Shown one piece after another: positions 33,105 to 42,397 of a stretch of 64,000 nt of DNA (position 1 is its first letter; each line of letters opens with the position of its first letter). Both the position numbers and the translations under genes were made by a program. The DNA is from Halioglobus sp. (GTDB lineage Bacteria > Pseudomonadota > Gammaproteobacteria > Pseudomonadales > Halieaceae), in assembly GCA_029287595.1 (NCBI GenBank), contig JARFQU010000109.1:1-64000 (forward strand). The letters run 5' to 3'. The notes beneath the pieces were generated by a model. It did no database searches and was not told the origin of the DNA. It saw only the letters and a list, made by a program, of their open reading frames with translations.

Positions 33105-33872
33105 ATGTTGAACAAGAAATTGCTTACCGCAGCAGTGGCTACAGCGGTTCTGACCGGCGCGGGCTTTGCCCAGGCTCAGGAAAAGGAAGACGCGATCGTT
33201 ACTGGCGACGAGCTGGTTGGCGGCTTTGAAATCAGCGGCAACGTAGCGCTCACCTCTGATTATCGCTTCCGCGGTATCTCGCAGTCCGCTGAAGACCCTG
33301 CGGTGCAAGGCGGTTTTGACGCCGAATTCGGACCCGGTTTCTATATAGGTACCTGGGGTTCAGTGGTAGATTTCGGTGGCGGCGAGTATGGTAGCCTGGA
33401 GCTGGACTACTACGCCGGTTGGGCCAGCTCTATTGGCGATACCGATTTCGGTATCGATGTGGGCTACATCTACTACGACTACCCCGGTGATGACGGCGAC
33501 GTCGAAGGTGACTACCAAGAGTTCTACGTAAGTGGCTCCTGGCGGGATCTGGCAATCGGGGTGCACTACTCCGATGACTACTACGCGGAGACCGACGAGT
33601 TCTGGTATGTCTACGGCGACTACAGCCTCGGCCTGTTTGACACCGGTGTGACCCTCGACCTTCATGTCGGTTACAACATGCTGGAAGAAGGTGAAGGCTT
33701 CCTGTCATCTGACGAAGACGCCTACACCGACTACTCGGTAGCCCTGACCTATACCTGGGCCTCTGTAGACTTCTCCGTGGCCTGGGTCGGTACCGACCTG
33801 GACGAGGAAGACTACTTCGACACCGACTATGCCGACGACACCGCGGTATTCACCATCGCTAAGAGCCTGTAA
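33105..33872 (+). CDS. TorF family putative porin
   Basis: A signal peptide (MLNKKLLTAAVATAVLTGAGFAQA) precedes a 230-residue acidic beta-barrel. The mature part starts with GNVALTSDYRFRGISQSAED, the conserved TorF/TIGR02001 signature, followed by strands such as GFYIGTWGSVVDFGGGEYGS and LELDYYAGWASSIGDTDFGI. It is very rich in Asp, Glu and Tyr, suiting a cation-exposed outer-membrane protein. In other marine gammaproteobacteria it sits before glnK-amtB, and here it follows the sigma-54 promoter. A role in taking up nitrogenous solutes or ammonium is inferred from that placement only. Confidence 0.9.
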   Translation: MLNKKLLTAAVATAVLTGAGFAQAQEKEDAIVTGDELVGGFEISGNVALTSDYRFRGISQSAEDPAVQGGFDAEFGPGFYIGTWGSVVDFGGGEYGSLELDYYAGWASSIGDTDFGIDVGYIYYDYPGDDGDVEGDYQEFYVSGSWRDLAIGVHYSDDYYAETDEFWYVYGDYSLGLFDTGVTLDLHVGYNMLEEGEGFLSSDEDAYTDYSVALTYTWASVDFSVAWVGTDLDEEDYFDTDYADDTAVFTIAKSL

Positions 33873-33875
33873 TAA

Positions 33876-34271
<396 letters not shown>

Positions 34272-34305
34272 CCCCTCACAAGACTGTTAGTAGAGAGTTA
34301 TTCCT

Positions 34306-35556
34306 ATGGAAAACAATATTTTCGAACTACAGTACGCCCTGGATACGTTTTATTTCCTTATCTGCGGCGCACTGGTAATGTGGATGGCAGCTGGCTTCGC
34401 GATGCTCGAAGCCGGCCTGGTCCGTTCCAAGAACACCACTGAGATCCTGCTCAAGAACGTGTCCCTGTACGCGGTGGCCTGTACCATGTACATGGTGTGT
34501 GGCTACATGATCATGTACGGCGGCGACGCCTTCCTGTCGACCATCACGGGTGATGGCGTGGCGGGGGCCGAAGAGCCTGCGACATACGCACCCTCAGCTG
34601 ACTTTTTCTTCCAGGTGGTGTTTGTCGCCACTGCGATGTCTATCGTTTCCGGTGCCGTCGCCGAGCGTATGAAGCTCTGGGCTTTCCTGCTGTTTGCAGT
34701 GGTCATGACCGGTTTCATCTATCCGATGGAAGGTTCCTGGACCTGGGGTGGCAATGCTGTGTTTGGCATGTACACACTGGGCGACCTGGGCTTCTCTGAC
34801 TTTGCCGGCTCTGGCATTGTGCATATGGCGGGTGCCTCAGCGGCCCTGGCAGGTGTATTGCTGCTGGGCGCTCGTAAAGGCAAATACGGTGCCGATGGCT
34901 CCATCAAGCCTATTCCCGGTGCCAACCTGCCTCTGGCAACACTGGGTACCTTCATCCTGTGGATGGGCTGGTTCGGCTTTAACGGTGGCTCCGTGCTCGC
35001 TACAGCGAGTGTCGAAAGTGCCAATGCCGTGGCCATCGTCTTTATGAACACCAACGCGGCCGCCGCCGGCGGCTTGATCGCGGCGATGATTTTGGCCCGC
35101 TTGATGTTTGGCAAGGCCGACCTGACCATGGCACTTAACGGTGCTTTGGCTGGCCTGGTGGCGATCACCGCTGAACCTTCTACTCCTACGGCACTGCAAG
35201 CCACCCTGTTTGGCGCTATAGGCGGCGTTCTGGTGGTCTTCTCTATCATCGCTCTGGACAAGATGAAGATAGACGACCCTGTTGGTGCGATCTCTGTACA
35301 CGGTGTGGTCGGTCTGCTGGGTCTGTTGCTGGTACCGGTTACCAACGGCGAGAACTCATCTTTCAGCGGCCAGTTGATTGGCGCTGCGACCATCTTTGTC
35401 TGAGTGTTCGTAACCAGCCTGATCGTCTGGGGCATTCTCAAGGCCGTCATGGGTATCCGTGTCAGCGAAGAGGAAGAGTACGAAGGTGTGGACATGTCCG
35501 AGTGCGGCATGGAAGCCTACCCCGAGTTCGTCGGTGCCAGCGGCAGCGGCACCTGA
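34306..35556 (+). pseudogene. amtB: Ammonium transporter AmtB interrupted by an in-frame TGA
   Basis: The frame encodes a typical Amt protein: ALDTFYFLICGALVMWMAAG, GLVRSKNTTEILLKN, PMEGSWTWGGNAVFGMYTLG, and FAGSGIVHMAGASAALAGV with the first pore histidine, then ISVHGVVGLLGLLLVP with the second. After 365 codons ...ATIFV is followed by TGA (35401-35403). The same frame then continues [20 protein letters not shown] and [20 protein letters not shown] to a second stop at 35554-35556. In homologues a Trp codon (TGG) occupies this place. Without readthrough, the product lacks the last membrane helix and the C-terminal tail needed for coupling and GlnK control. It may be a true nonsense mutation, a sequencing error, or readthrough. 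Confidence 0.9.
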
Positions 35557-35593
35557 TACCAAGCTTGCGGGCGCATTTTAGAATGCGTGCTTT

Positions 35594-35617
35594 GGGGGCC
35601 TTTTGGCCCCCTTTTTT
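35594..35617 (+). terminator. Rho-independent terminator after amtB
   Basis: GGGGGCC (35594-35600), a TTTT loop and GGCCCCC (35605-35611) form a perfect 7-bp GC stem, followed directly by six Ts. It separates the torF-glnK1-amtB transcript from glnK2. Confidence 0.95.
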
Positions 35618-35738
35618 ATGTTTCATTGCATATAAATAGCCGGCTGAAAGATCTTTAGCGCTATGCGGCCAGCTCGATCGCGCTTTAAAGACTCCGCAAC
35701 CGGCAAATCCGCGATCGGCTTTTTTAGGTCTGTGGCTA

Positions 35739-35766
35739 TTGCCATTCTCGCGCTCCGCCGCATAAT
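35739..35766 (+). promoter_or_regulatory. Possible sigma-70 promoter of glnK2
   Basis: TTGCCA (35739-35744) and CATAAT (35761-35766) are spaced 16 bp. No -24/-12 element was seen here. Just upstream, CGATCGCG (35674-35681) can pair with CGCGATCG (35710-35717) across a long loop, followed by GGCTTTTTT. This could act as an extra terminator. Confidence 0.45.
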
Positions 35767-35780
35767 AACTATCGTTTTAA

Positions 35781-36137
<357 letters not shown>

Positions 36138-36236
36138 ACATAAGCTTGCAACAGCTTACTTCACTCGGGGCATAACCCGATAGCAAGAACGTACAGGGAG
36201 GCATGTGTCGTGCCCGTCGCCAGCCTGGCGGGTAGC

Positions 36237-36941
36237 CTAAGCGGTATGCAGGCTGGCAATAGCCTGGGGTAGTTGCCGCAGGTTGTCGATTTCCTGATCG
36301 GCCCGTTCACCGCCTGGCCAGGCCTGTCCCCGGGCGTTCATCCACACCGTATGCATACCCACGTCCCGTGCGCCGCGAATATCGTGCTCCGGGTCATCCC
36401 CCACATGCACGATTTGCTGCGGGCCCACACCAGCGCGTTCCAGGGCCGCGTGGAACATATCCGGGCGGGGTTTACTGGCGCCGATGTCTTCCGCCAGGAA
36501 GGCGAAATCGAAATACTCGCCGGCGTCCGTCTTGTAGATGTCGGCGTTGCCGTTGGTCAGGGCGCCCAGGGTGTAGTGCTGCGCCAGCACTTGCAGCACC
36601 TCCAGCGCCTCCTCGTAAAGTACGACCTTGTGGCGCTCCGCCAGGAATGCGTCAAACGCCAGGCGGGCGCCGCCGTGTGCCTGCTTCTCGTCGAAGCCCG
36701 CTGCGATCTGCAGTTCATAGAGCATCTGGATGCGCATCTGGCTCACGTGATGCGCTAAATGCGGGTGGCGCTGCCATACGCTTTTCTTGAATTCCCAGAG
36801 GGCATCATGGTCGTAGGCATCGATGCTGCCCGGGCGATGCTGGAGCAGCCACTCCTGCTGCGCCTGTTCCGCCCTTAGTAGTGCGGGTTCCACGTCCCAC
36901 AGGGTGTTGTCCAGGTCAAAAGTGATGACCGCTATCGTCAC
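36237..36941 (-). CDS. HAD-superfamily hydrolase (YigB-like)
   Basis: The 234-residue protein carries all four HAD motifs: ITFDLDNTLWD (Asp9, Asp11), LGALTNGNADI (motif II), the lysine in EDIGASKPRPDMF and HVGDDPEHDIRGARDVGM (motif IV). The helical cap follows motif I. It is the last gene of the lptM-lysA-dapF-DUF484-xerC operon, the standard place of yigB, which in E. coli hydrolyses FMN and sugar phosphates. It starts 9 bp after xerC. Confidence 0.9.
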   Translation of the reverse strand: MTIAVITFDLDNTLWDVEPALLRAEQAQQEWLLQHRPGSIDAYDHDALWEFKKSVWQRHPHLAHHVSQMRIQMLYELQIAAGFDEKQAHGGARLAFDAFLAERHKVVLYEEALEVLQVLAQHYTLGALTNGNADIYKTDAGEYFDFAFLAEDIGASKPRPDMFHAALERAGVGPQQIVHVGDDPEHDIRGARDVGMHTVWMNARGQAWPGGERADQEIDNLRQLPQAIASLHTA

Positions 36942-36950
36942 CGCGCCGCC

Positions 36951-37886
36951 TCAGCTGCCTTTGCGCCGCTTGGCGCGGGGGTGGGCGGCATCGTAGACCT
37001 TGGCCAGATGCTGAAAATCCAGGTGGGTGTAAATCTGCGTGGTGGATATGTTGGCATGTCCCAGCAGTTCCTGCACCGCACGCAGGTCGCCGCTGGATTC
37101 CAGCATGTGACTGGCAAAGGAGTGGCGCAGCATGTGCGGGTGCACGTCCTGGTGCATTCCCGACTTGCGTCCCTGCAGTTTCAGCCTCGCCTGTATAGAG
37201 CGCACACTGATACGCTGTCCCCGGCTGCTGGTGAACAGGGCAGTAGCGCTGTCCGGGTCGGTCGCGGAGGTCGGGCGCACTGCCAGCCAACGGGCAATCG
37301 CCTCCAGGGCGACTGAGCCCACCGGTACAGTGCGGGTTTTATTGCCCTTGCCGGTGACCGTCAGTAATTGTGAATCCCGGTCGATATCGTTGGTGTTGAC
37401 GGCGACCAGTTCGGCCAGGCGCAGGCCAGAGGAATAAAATAACTCGGCGATGGCGCGATCGCGGCGGGCGATGGCTGTGTCCTCGGCGAAAGACAGGTAT
37501 TTCTCTACCTGGTCTGCATCCAGCGTCTTTGGCAGCTTGCGCGGCTTACGCGGTGCCTGCACGCTGGCAGCGGGATTGCGCAGGCGGCCGCTTTCCCGGC
37601 CCAGGTAGTTAAAAAAGGAGCGGGCGGCAGAGAGGCTGCGCTGTATGCTGCTGCCCGCCAGGCCGCGTCGGTGCAGCTGGCTGACCCACTGGCGGATGTC
37701 GGCCTCAACCAACTGCTCCGCGCAGGCCCTGTTGTGCTCGGCGCAGAAATCCTGCAGGGAGACCAGGTCGCGGCGGTAGTTGTCCAGTGTGTGCGCGGAT
37801 AATTGGCGCACATCTTTCAGGTACGTGATAAAGGCGGCGGCCGAGCGCTCGAACTCGGTGGTTGAAGTTGCCCCCGCGGTAGTCAC
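36951..37886 (-). CDS. xerC: Tyrosine recombinase XerC
   Basis: The 311-residue protein has a SAM-like N-terminal DNA-binding domain (FERSAAAFITYLKDVRQLSA) and the catalytic domain with all active-site residues: Arg156 in SSGLRLAEL, Lys180 in TGKGNKTR, His251 and Arg254 in HMLRHSFASH, His277 in LLGHANIS, and nucleophile Tyr286 in TTQIYTH. With XerD it resolves chromosome dimers at dif. It starts 3 bp after the DUF484 gene, the conserved gammaproteobacterial order, which supports XerC over XerD or an integron integrase. Confidence 0.95.
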   Translation of the reverse strand: MTTAGATSTTEFERSAAAFITYLKDVRQLSAHTLDNYRRDLVSLQDFCAEHNRACAEQLVEADIRQWVSQLHRRGLAGSSIQRSLSAARSFFNYLGRESGRLRNPAASVQAPRKPRKLPKTLDADQVEKYLSFAEDTAIARRDRAIAELFYSSGLRLAELVAVNTNDIDRDSQLLTVTGKGNKTRTVPVGSVALEAIARWLAVRPTSATDPDSATALFTSSRGQRISVRSIQARLKLQGRKSGMHQDVHPHMLRHSFASHMLESSGDLRAVQELLGHANISTTQIYTHLDFQHLAKVYDAAHPRAKRRKGS

Positions 37887-37889
37887 GTA

Positions 37890-38600
37890 CTACCCGGTAC
37901 CGCCGCAACCGAGGCGCGGTAGCAGTCGTACCATCACGTCGGCGATATGGCTCAGGAACAGGGTGCCCATATTGCTGCTATAGCGACCGGCATCGGAGCT
38001 GCCGACGGCAATCAGCCCTAACTTGGCATTGCTGCGCAGTGGCATCAGTGCGGCGGAGCCCACCCCGCCGGTGTCGGGGAACAGGTACTCCAGCTCGGCC
38101 TTGCGCAGCGCGCCGCAGACGGCTTTGCGGCCCTTGAGCAGTGGCCCGATTTCTATCTTGGCTCTCTCCAGGCTGTCGACGCGGCAACCCGGGTAGTCAT
38201 CCTTGTCGCCAAACAAAATGATGCTGGAGTGCTCCACTTCAAAATCCCTGGCCATGGCGGCGGAGAATGCCTCGCACAGTTGCGCCGCTGATTCGGCCTC
38301 CAGCAATTGCAGCACCAGGGTGCGGGTTTTTTCATACAGCTTGTCGTTGTCCCGGGCGTTGCTGGTCAGCGAGTTGAGGCGATGGCGCATGTCCATGTTG
38401 CGCTCGCGCAATACGCTGACCTGTTTTTCCACCAGCGATACCGCACTGCCGGAAGGGTGGGAGATATGCAGGTAATCCAGCATATCCGGGTTGCGCTGCA
38501 GGAAATCACTGTTGTCTTTCAGGAATTCCCGGACGGTGTCGTCACTGAGTTCGGTAATAGCCACCTGTGCGGCCCCGGCCTGTTCTTTACTGGCTGCCAT
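37890..38600 (-). CDS. DUF484 family protein
   Basis: The 236-residue protein starts with a helical segment containing EFLKDNSDFLQRNPDMLDYL and HPSGSAVSLVEKQVSVLRER, the DUF484 signature. A coiled-coil linker leads to a GAF-like domain (LPDTGGVGSAALMPL-like strand LFPDTGGVGSAALMPLRSNA and GLIAVGSSDAGRYSS). The function is unknown; its fixed place between dapF and xerC is strongly conserved. It ends 3 bp before xerC, so translation is probably coupled. Confidence 0.9.
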   Translation of the reverse strand: MAASKEQAGAAQVAITELSDDTVREFLKDNSDFLQRNPDMLDYLHISHPSGSAVSLVEKQVSVLRERNMDMRHRLNSLTSNARDNDKLYEKTRTLVLQLLEAESAAQLCEAFSAAMARDFEVEHSSIILFGDKDDYPGCRVDSLERAKIEIGPLLKGRKAVCGALRKAELEYLFPDTGGVGSAALMPLRSNAKLGLIAVGSSDAGRYSSNMGTLFLSHIADVMVRLLPRLGCGGTG

Positions 38601-38624
38601 TGCGATTCCTGCCCCCTGGTCGCT

Positions 38625-39455
38625 CTAGATTTTTATCGTTCCCTCGAACACCACCGCAGTGGGGCCGGTCATAACAACGGACTGATCGAAACCAGCCCAG
38701 GATATAGAGAGCTTACCTCCCGGCAGCTCCACTGTCACGGGATCCTGTAGCCAGCCGCGCGAAATGCCATAAACCACAGCGGCACAGGCGCCGGTGCCGC
38801 AAGCCAGGGTTTCCCCCACGCCGCGTTCAAACACCCGCAGGCGAATCTCCTGCTCCGACACCACCTGCATAAAGCCGACGTTGACCCGCTGGGGGAAATC
38901 CTCGTGCACCTCCAGCAACGGCCCAAGGCGTTCCACCGGTGCCGTATCCACGTCATCCACCCGTAATACCGCGTGGGGATTGCCCATGGACAGGGCGCCA
39001 ATCTCCAGCGCAGTCCCATCTGCTTGCAGTGAGTAACTGTCGGCGCGCTGCGGTGCCTTGAAAGGAATGGCGGCGGGCTCGAATACCGGCACCCCCATAT
39101 CAACTTCCACGTCATCGCGGTTGTGCACGCGCAGCTCGATAACCCCGGCGGCAGTTTCCACCGTGATCACGCGCTTGCTGGTAAGCTTTTTCTCGCGCAC
39201 AAAACGGGCAAAGCAGCGTGCGCCATTGCCGCACTGTTCAACTTCCCCGCCGTCCGCGTTGTAGATGCGATAGCGAAAATCAACCTCCGGGCTTTGGGGT
39301 GCCTCCACCACCAACACCTGGTCGCAACCCACACCGCGGTGCCGGTCGGCGAGCGTGCGCACGTCCCGGGGTCGCAAGCGATAGCGCTGGCTGATCAGGT
39401 CTATGACCACGAAGTCATTGCCTGCGCCGTGCATTTTGGTGAACTTGAGCTGCAT
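38625..39455 (-). CDS. dapF: Diaminopimelate epimerase
   Basis: DapF interconverts LL- and meso-diaminopimelate for lysine and peptidoglycan synthesis. The 276-residue enzyme has both catalytic cysteines: Cys75 in [13 protein letters not shown] and Cys219 in [13 protein letters not shown]. It opens with the typical [13 protein letters not shown]. Two alpha/beta halves of similar size are evident. It follows lysA by 18 bp. Together they supply meso-DAP and lysine. Confidence 0.97.
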   Translation of the reverse strand: MQLKFTKMHGAGNDFVVIDLISQRYRLRPRDVRTLADRHRGVGCDQVLVVEAPQSPEVDFRYRIYNADGGEVEQCGNGARCFARFVREKKLTSKRVITVETAAGVIELRVHNRDDVEVDMGVPVFEPAAIPFKAPQRADSYSLQADGTALEIGALSMGNPHAVLRVDDVDTAPVERLGPLLEVHEDFPQRVNVGFMQVVSEQEIRLRVFERGVGETLACGTGACAAVVYGISRGWLQDPVTVELPGGKLSISWAGFDQSVVMTGPTAVVFEGTIKI

Positions 39456-39473
39456 GGTGGTTTCTCGTTTCGG

Positions 39474-40739
39474 TTATCCGGTCGGCCCATTGGCCGGCAG
39501 GCAGCTTTCAGTGCTCATCATATCAGCAATCGTCTCGCGCTCCCTGACCACCTGGGCGATATCGCCATCCACCATGATCTCCGGCGCCCGGGGGCGGGTA
39601 TTGTAATTGGAGCTCATAGTGAAGCCGTAGGCCCCGGCGCCAAATACGGCTAACAGGTCACCCTGCTGCAGGCACAGCTCCCGGTCCTTGCCCAGGAAAT
39701 CCCCGGTTTCGCAAACCGGTCCCACCACGTCCCAGTGCGCAGTCTGGCCGTGCCCGTTGCGCTCCACTGATTGTATGTCCAGCCAGGCCTGGTACAGGGC
39801 CGGCCGGATCATGTCGTTCATTGCCGCGTCGACCAGCGCAAAATTGTGCTCCGCGGTGGGCTTTAGGTATTCCACCCGGGTGACCAGTATTCCGGCATTG
39901 GCGGCAATCGAGCGCCCCGGTTCGAACAACAACTGCAGGTCACGCTCGCCCAGGGCCTGGCGAATGGCGGCGATATAGTTGGCGATAGAGGGAGGTTGCT
40001 CGTCGCGGTAGCGCACACCGAGTCCTCCGCCAACATCCAGGTGCCGCACACGGATGCCGCTTGCCGCCAGGGTATCTATCAGTGACAACAGGCGTTCCAG
40101 GGCAGCGATAAACGGGCTGATTTCGGTTAGCTGGGAGCCGATATGACAGTCGATACCGGCTACCTCGATATGGGGTAACTCCGCCGCGCGCTGGTACACC
40201 GACAGCGCCTCTTCCATGCTGACACCGAACTTGTTTTCCCGCAGGCCGGTGGAGATGTAGGGGTGGGTGCCGGCATCCACATCCGGGTTGACCCTCACCG
40301 AGACAGGTGCCACCCGACCCATTTCCCCCGCCACCCGGTTGAGTACTTCCAGTTCCGCGGCGGACTCCAGGTTGAAGCAGTGAATTCCCAGTTCCAGAGC
40401 CCGGGCCATCTCGCCGGGCTGCTTGCCTACGCCGGAAAAAACCACTTTTGCAGGGTCTGCGCCTGCGGCCACCACGCGCTCCAGTTCGCCCTGGGAGACG
40501 ATATCGAACCCCGCCCCCAGGCGCGCCAGCAGGTTGAGTACCGCCAGATTGGAATTCGCTTTCACGGCATAGCAGACCAGGTGTTCACAGCCTTGCAGCG
40601 CGCCCTGGTACTCGCCAAAGGCGGATTCCAGTGCGGCGCGGGAGTAGATATAGCAGGGCGTGCCGTGAGCGCTGGCGATATCGCTTACGGGGATGTCCTC
40701 GGCATACAGGCGACCGTCCCGATAGGGGAAATTTTCCAT
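39474..40739 (-). CDS. lysA: Diaminopimelate decarboxylase
   Basis: The 421-residue PLP enzyme makes L-lysine from meso-DAP. The PLP lysine is Lys60 in VCYAVKANSN. GGGLGVRY binds the cofactor phosphate, FEPGRSIAANAG is the typical glycine loop, and GPVCETGDFLG supplies the cysteine of the partner active site. AGAYGFTMSSNYNTRPR ends the barrel. Located between lptM (12 bp upstream) and dapF. Confidence 0.97.
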   Translation of the reverse strand: MENFPYRDGRLYAEDIPVSDIASAHGTPCYIYSRAALESAFGEYQGALQGCEHLVCYAVKANSNLAVLNLLARLGAGFDIVSQGELERVVAAGADPAKVVFSGVGKQPGEMARALELGIHCFNLESAAELEVLNRVAGEMGRVAPVSVRVNPDVDAGTHPYISTGLRENKFGVSMEEALSVYQRAAELPHIEVAGIDCHIGSQLTEISPFIAALERLLSLIDTLAASGIRVRHLDVGGGLGVRYRDEQPPSIANYIAAIRQALGERDLQLLFEPGRSIAANAGILVTRVEYLKPTAEHNFALVDAAMNDMIRPALYQAWLDIQSVERNGHGQTAHWDVVGPVCETGDFLGKDRELCLQQGDLLAVFGAGAYGFTMSSNYNTRPRAPEIMVDGDIAQVVRERETIADMMSTESCLPANGPTG

Positions 40740-40751
40740 TGGTTTATCTCT

Positions 40752-40922
40752 TCAGGGGGCGCTGGTGGATTGCGGCGCGCTGTCAGTCGGCGTCGCCACA
40801 GCTGCCGGCGCGGTGGCTGGCAGGGGCTCTTCCTCAGGCATGTAAAGGGGCCCCAACTGCCCGCAGCCGGCCAGTACGGGTAGGGCCAGGGCGAAGCTGA
40901 TGATGGCAAACGAAGTGCGCAT
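40752..40922 (-). CDS. lptM: LptM (YifL/LppL) small lipoprotein
   Basis: This short gene of 56 residues encodes MRTSFAIISFALALPVLAGC followed by GQLGPLYMPEEEP. Lipobox LAGC and the CGQxGPLYxP start of the mature protein are diagnostic of LptM, which helps assemble the LptD/LptE lipopolysaccharide translocon in E. coli. The tail is Pro/Ala/Thr-rich and disordered. The stop lies 12 bp before lysA, the conserved gene order, and the divergent cyaY gene starts 135 bp away. Confidence 0.92.
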   Translation of the reverse strand: MRTSFAIISFALALPVLAGCGQLGPLYMPEEEPLPATAPAAVATPTDSAPQSTSAP

Positions 40923-41057
40923 GATTTCAATCCACTGTGCAAAAGGAAGCGATTATACCGCCCGCACCCCCCCGTGGACACTGTTGCAGGCGGCGCTGTT
41001 CAGCTTGGCGGCAAGCCCTTATGATGTAGTATTTCCCGCAGTGACCGCGAGCAGCTG

Positions 41058-41381
41058 ATGATGACCGAATCGGAATTCAATGACCTGATAGACCAGACCT
41101 TTGCCACGCTGGAGTATGCGTTGGATGAGGTTGCCGAAGACCTGGACTATGAAGCCAGTGGGGGTGTATTGACGGTCACTTTCGAGAACGGCACCAGCAT
41201 GGTCTTCAGCCGCCAGCCGCCCACGCGACAATTGTGGCTGGCGGCGCGCTCCGGCGGTTTCCACTTCGCCTACGATGAGGCTGCCGGTGACTGGCGCAAC
41301 ACCCGCGATGACACCCTGTTTCAACCCTTTGTGGTAGCGCAGATGCGCGAGCAGGCGGGGGTCGATTTTGCCTGGAGCTGA
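41058..41381 (+). CDS. cyaY: Frataxin homologue CyaY
   Basis: The 107-residue protein has the frataxin pattern: an acidic first helix (SEFNDLIDQTFATLEYALDE), then VLTVTFENGTSMVFSRQPPT, QLWLAARSGGFHFAYDEAAG and WRNTRDDTLFQPF. Acidic residues of helix 1 bind iron, and the tryptophan strand contacts IscS. It regulates iron-sulfur cluster assembly. Two ATGs (41058, 41061) are possible. Its placement opposite lptM-lysA is the normal gammaproteobacterial arrangement. Confidence 0.93.
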   Translation: MMTESEFNDLIDQTFATLEYALDEVAEDLDYEASGGVLTVTFENGTSMVFSRQPPTRQLWLAARSGGFHFAYDEAAGDWRNTRDDTLFQPFVVAQMREQAGVDFAWS

Positions 41382-41382
41382 C

Positions 41383-42351
41383 ATGGGGCGTCGCGTCCTG
41401 CCGCTGATGCTGGGGAGCTTGCCCGTGATAGCCGGCGCCGCGGAACCGCTGTACGTCAAAAACCTCACTCCGGTGACTGGTCTGCTGGGTCTGCCTTCAC
41501 AGCGCAGTGCGGATACGCTGGACAAAGGAGCCCTTTCGGGCGCCTTGCACACGGGCGTTGCCAATTTCTATATATTGGATGCCGATGCCGATGAATACCT
41601 CAACCTCGATGGCGAAATCACGCGGGTTGCCCTGGAGCTGCGCTACGGCCTGTTGGCGAATTGGGAGCTGCAGCTGGAGCTACCCTGGATGGATCACAGC
41701 GGTGGCAACCTGGATAAGGCGATTGACGATTGGCATGACTTCTGGGGGATGTCGGACGGCGGTCGCGACCAGGTGCCCAGGGATTTGCTCGACTACCGCT
41801 ACGCAACCCCGCAAGGTGGCTTTGGTCTGCAGGAGGACAGTTCGGGCCTGGGCGATATCAGTCTGTCACTGAGTCACGCGTTTTATCGTGACGCTGGTGC
41901 GGTGGCCAGCCTGGTGCTGGGCTACAAGTTTGGTACTGGCGATGAGGATGATTTTCTGGGCAGTGGCGCTGACGACGGCTTTGTCGCCCTGCGTTTTTCC
42001 GGAGAGCACCTGGCGCAACTGCCCCTGAGTTGGCACGGCCAGGCGGGTTACCTGCGCGCCGGGGACAGCGACCTGCTGGCAGATTCCCAGGAGCAGAACC
42101 TGTGGTTTGCGGGTGTGGCGGTCGATTGGCAGTTGGCGGATAACTGGTCACTGCTGGCGCAGGTAGACAGCAATGCCGCGCCGCTGGACGGCGACCTCAA
42201 GGCCGTGGGGGGCGAGGCCTACCTGATCACTGTGGGTGGGCGCTGGCGCTTCGCCCGACACTGGTCTGCCGAACTCAGTGTGATCGAGGATATCCGCGTG
42301 CAGACCGGCCCGGACGTCACCTTTCAGGCCAGCCTGCGTTATCGGCCGTAG
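41383..42351 (+). CDS. DUF3187 family outer-membrane protein
   Basis: A signal peptide (MGRRVLPLMLGSLPVIAGA) leads to a 300-residue beta-rich protein. VKNLTPVTGLLGLPSQRSAD, ELRYGLLANWELQLELPWMD, SGLGDISLSLSHAFYRDAGA and a C-terminal VTFQASLRYRP are characteristic of DUF3187 barrels. ATG at 41383, 1 bp after the cyaY stop, is chosen because the signal peptide begins there. A TTG at 41368 is less likely. The close spacing suggests co-transcription with cyaY. Function unknown. Confidence 0.85.
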   Translation: MGRRVLPLMLGSLPVIAGAAEPLYVKNLTPVTGLLGLPSQRSADTLDKGALSGALHTGVANFYILDADADEYLNLDGEITRVALELRYGLLANWELQLELPWMDHSGGNLDKAIDDWHDFWGMSDGGRDQVPRDLLDYRYATPQGGFGLQEDSSGLGDISLSLSHAFYRDAGAVASLVLGYKFGTGDEDDFLGSGADDGFVALRFSGEHLAQLPLSWHGQAGYLRAGDSDLLADSQEQNLWFAGVAVDWQLADNWSLLAQVDSNAAPLDGDLKAVGGEAYLITVGGRWRFARHWSAELSVIEDIRVQTGPDVTFQASLRYRP

Positions 42352-42397
42352 GTTGTTTACTGCAGTTTGTTTACGACAGTGAGTTTGCGATAGTGTT

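Noticed and set aside
35401-35403. The TGA in amtB as a selenocysteine codon.
   Set aside because: Amt proteins carry Trp at this place and no SECIS-like hairpin follows; mutation, error or readthrough is more likely.
36951-37886. XerC gene as a phage or integron integrase.
   Set aside because: Length, catalytic set and its place behind DUF484 and dapF show the housekeeping recombinase; no attachment site or phage gene is nearby.
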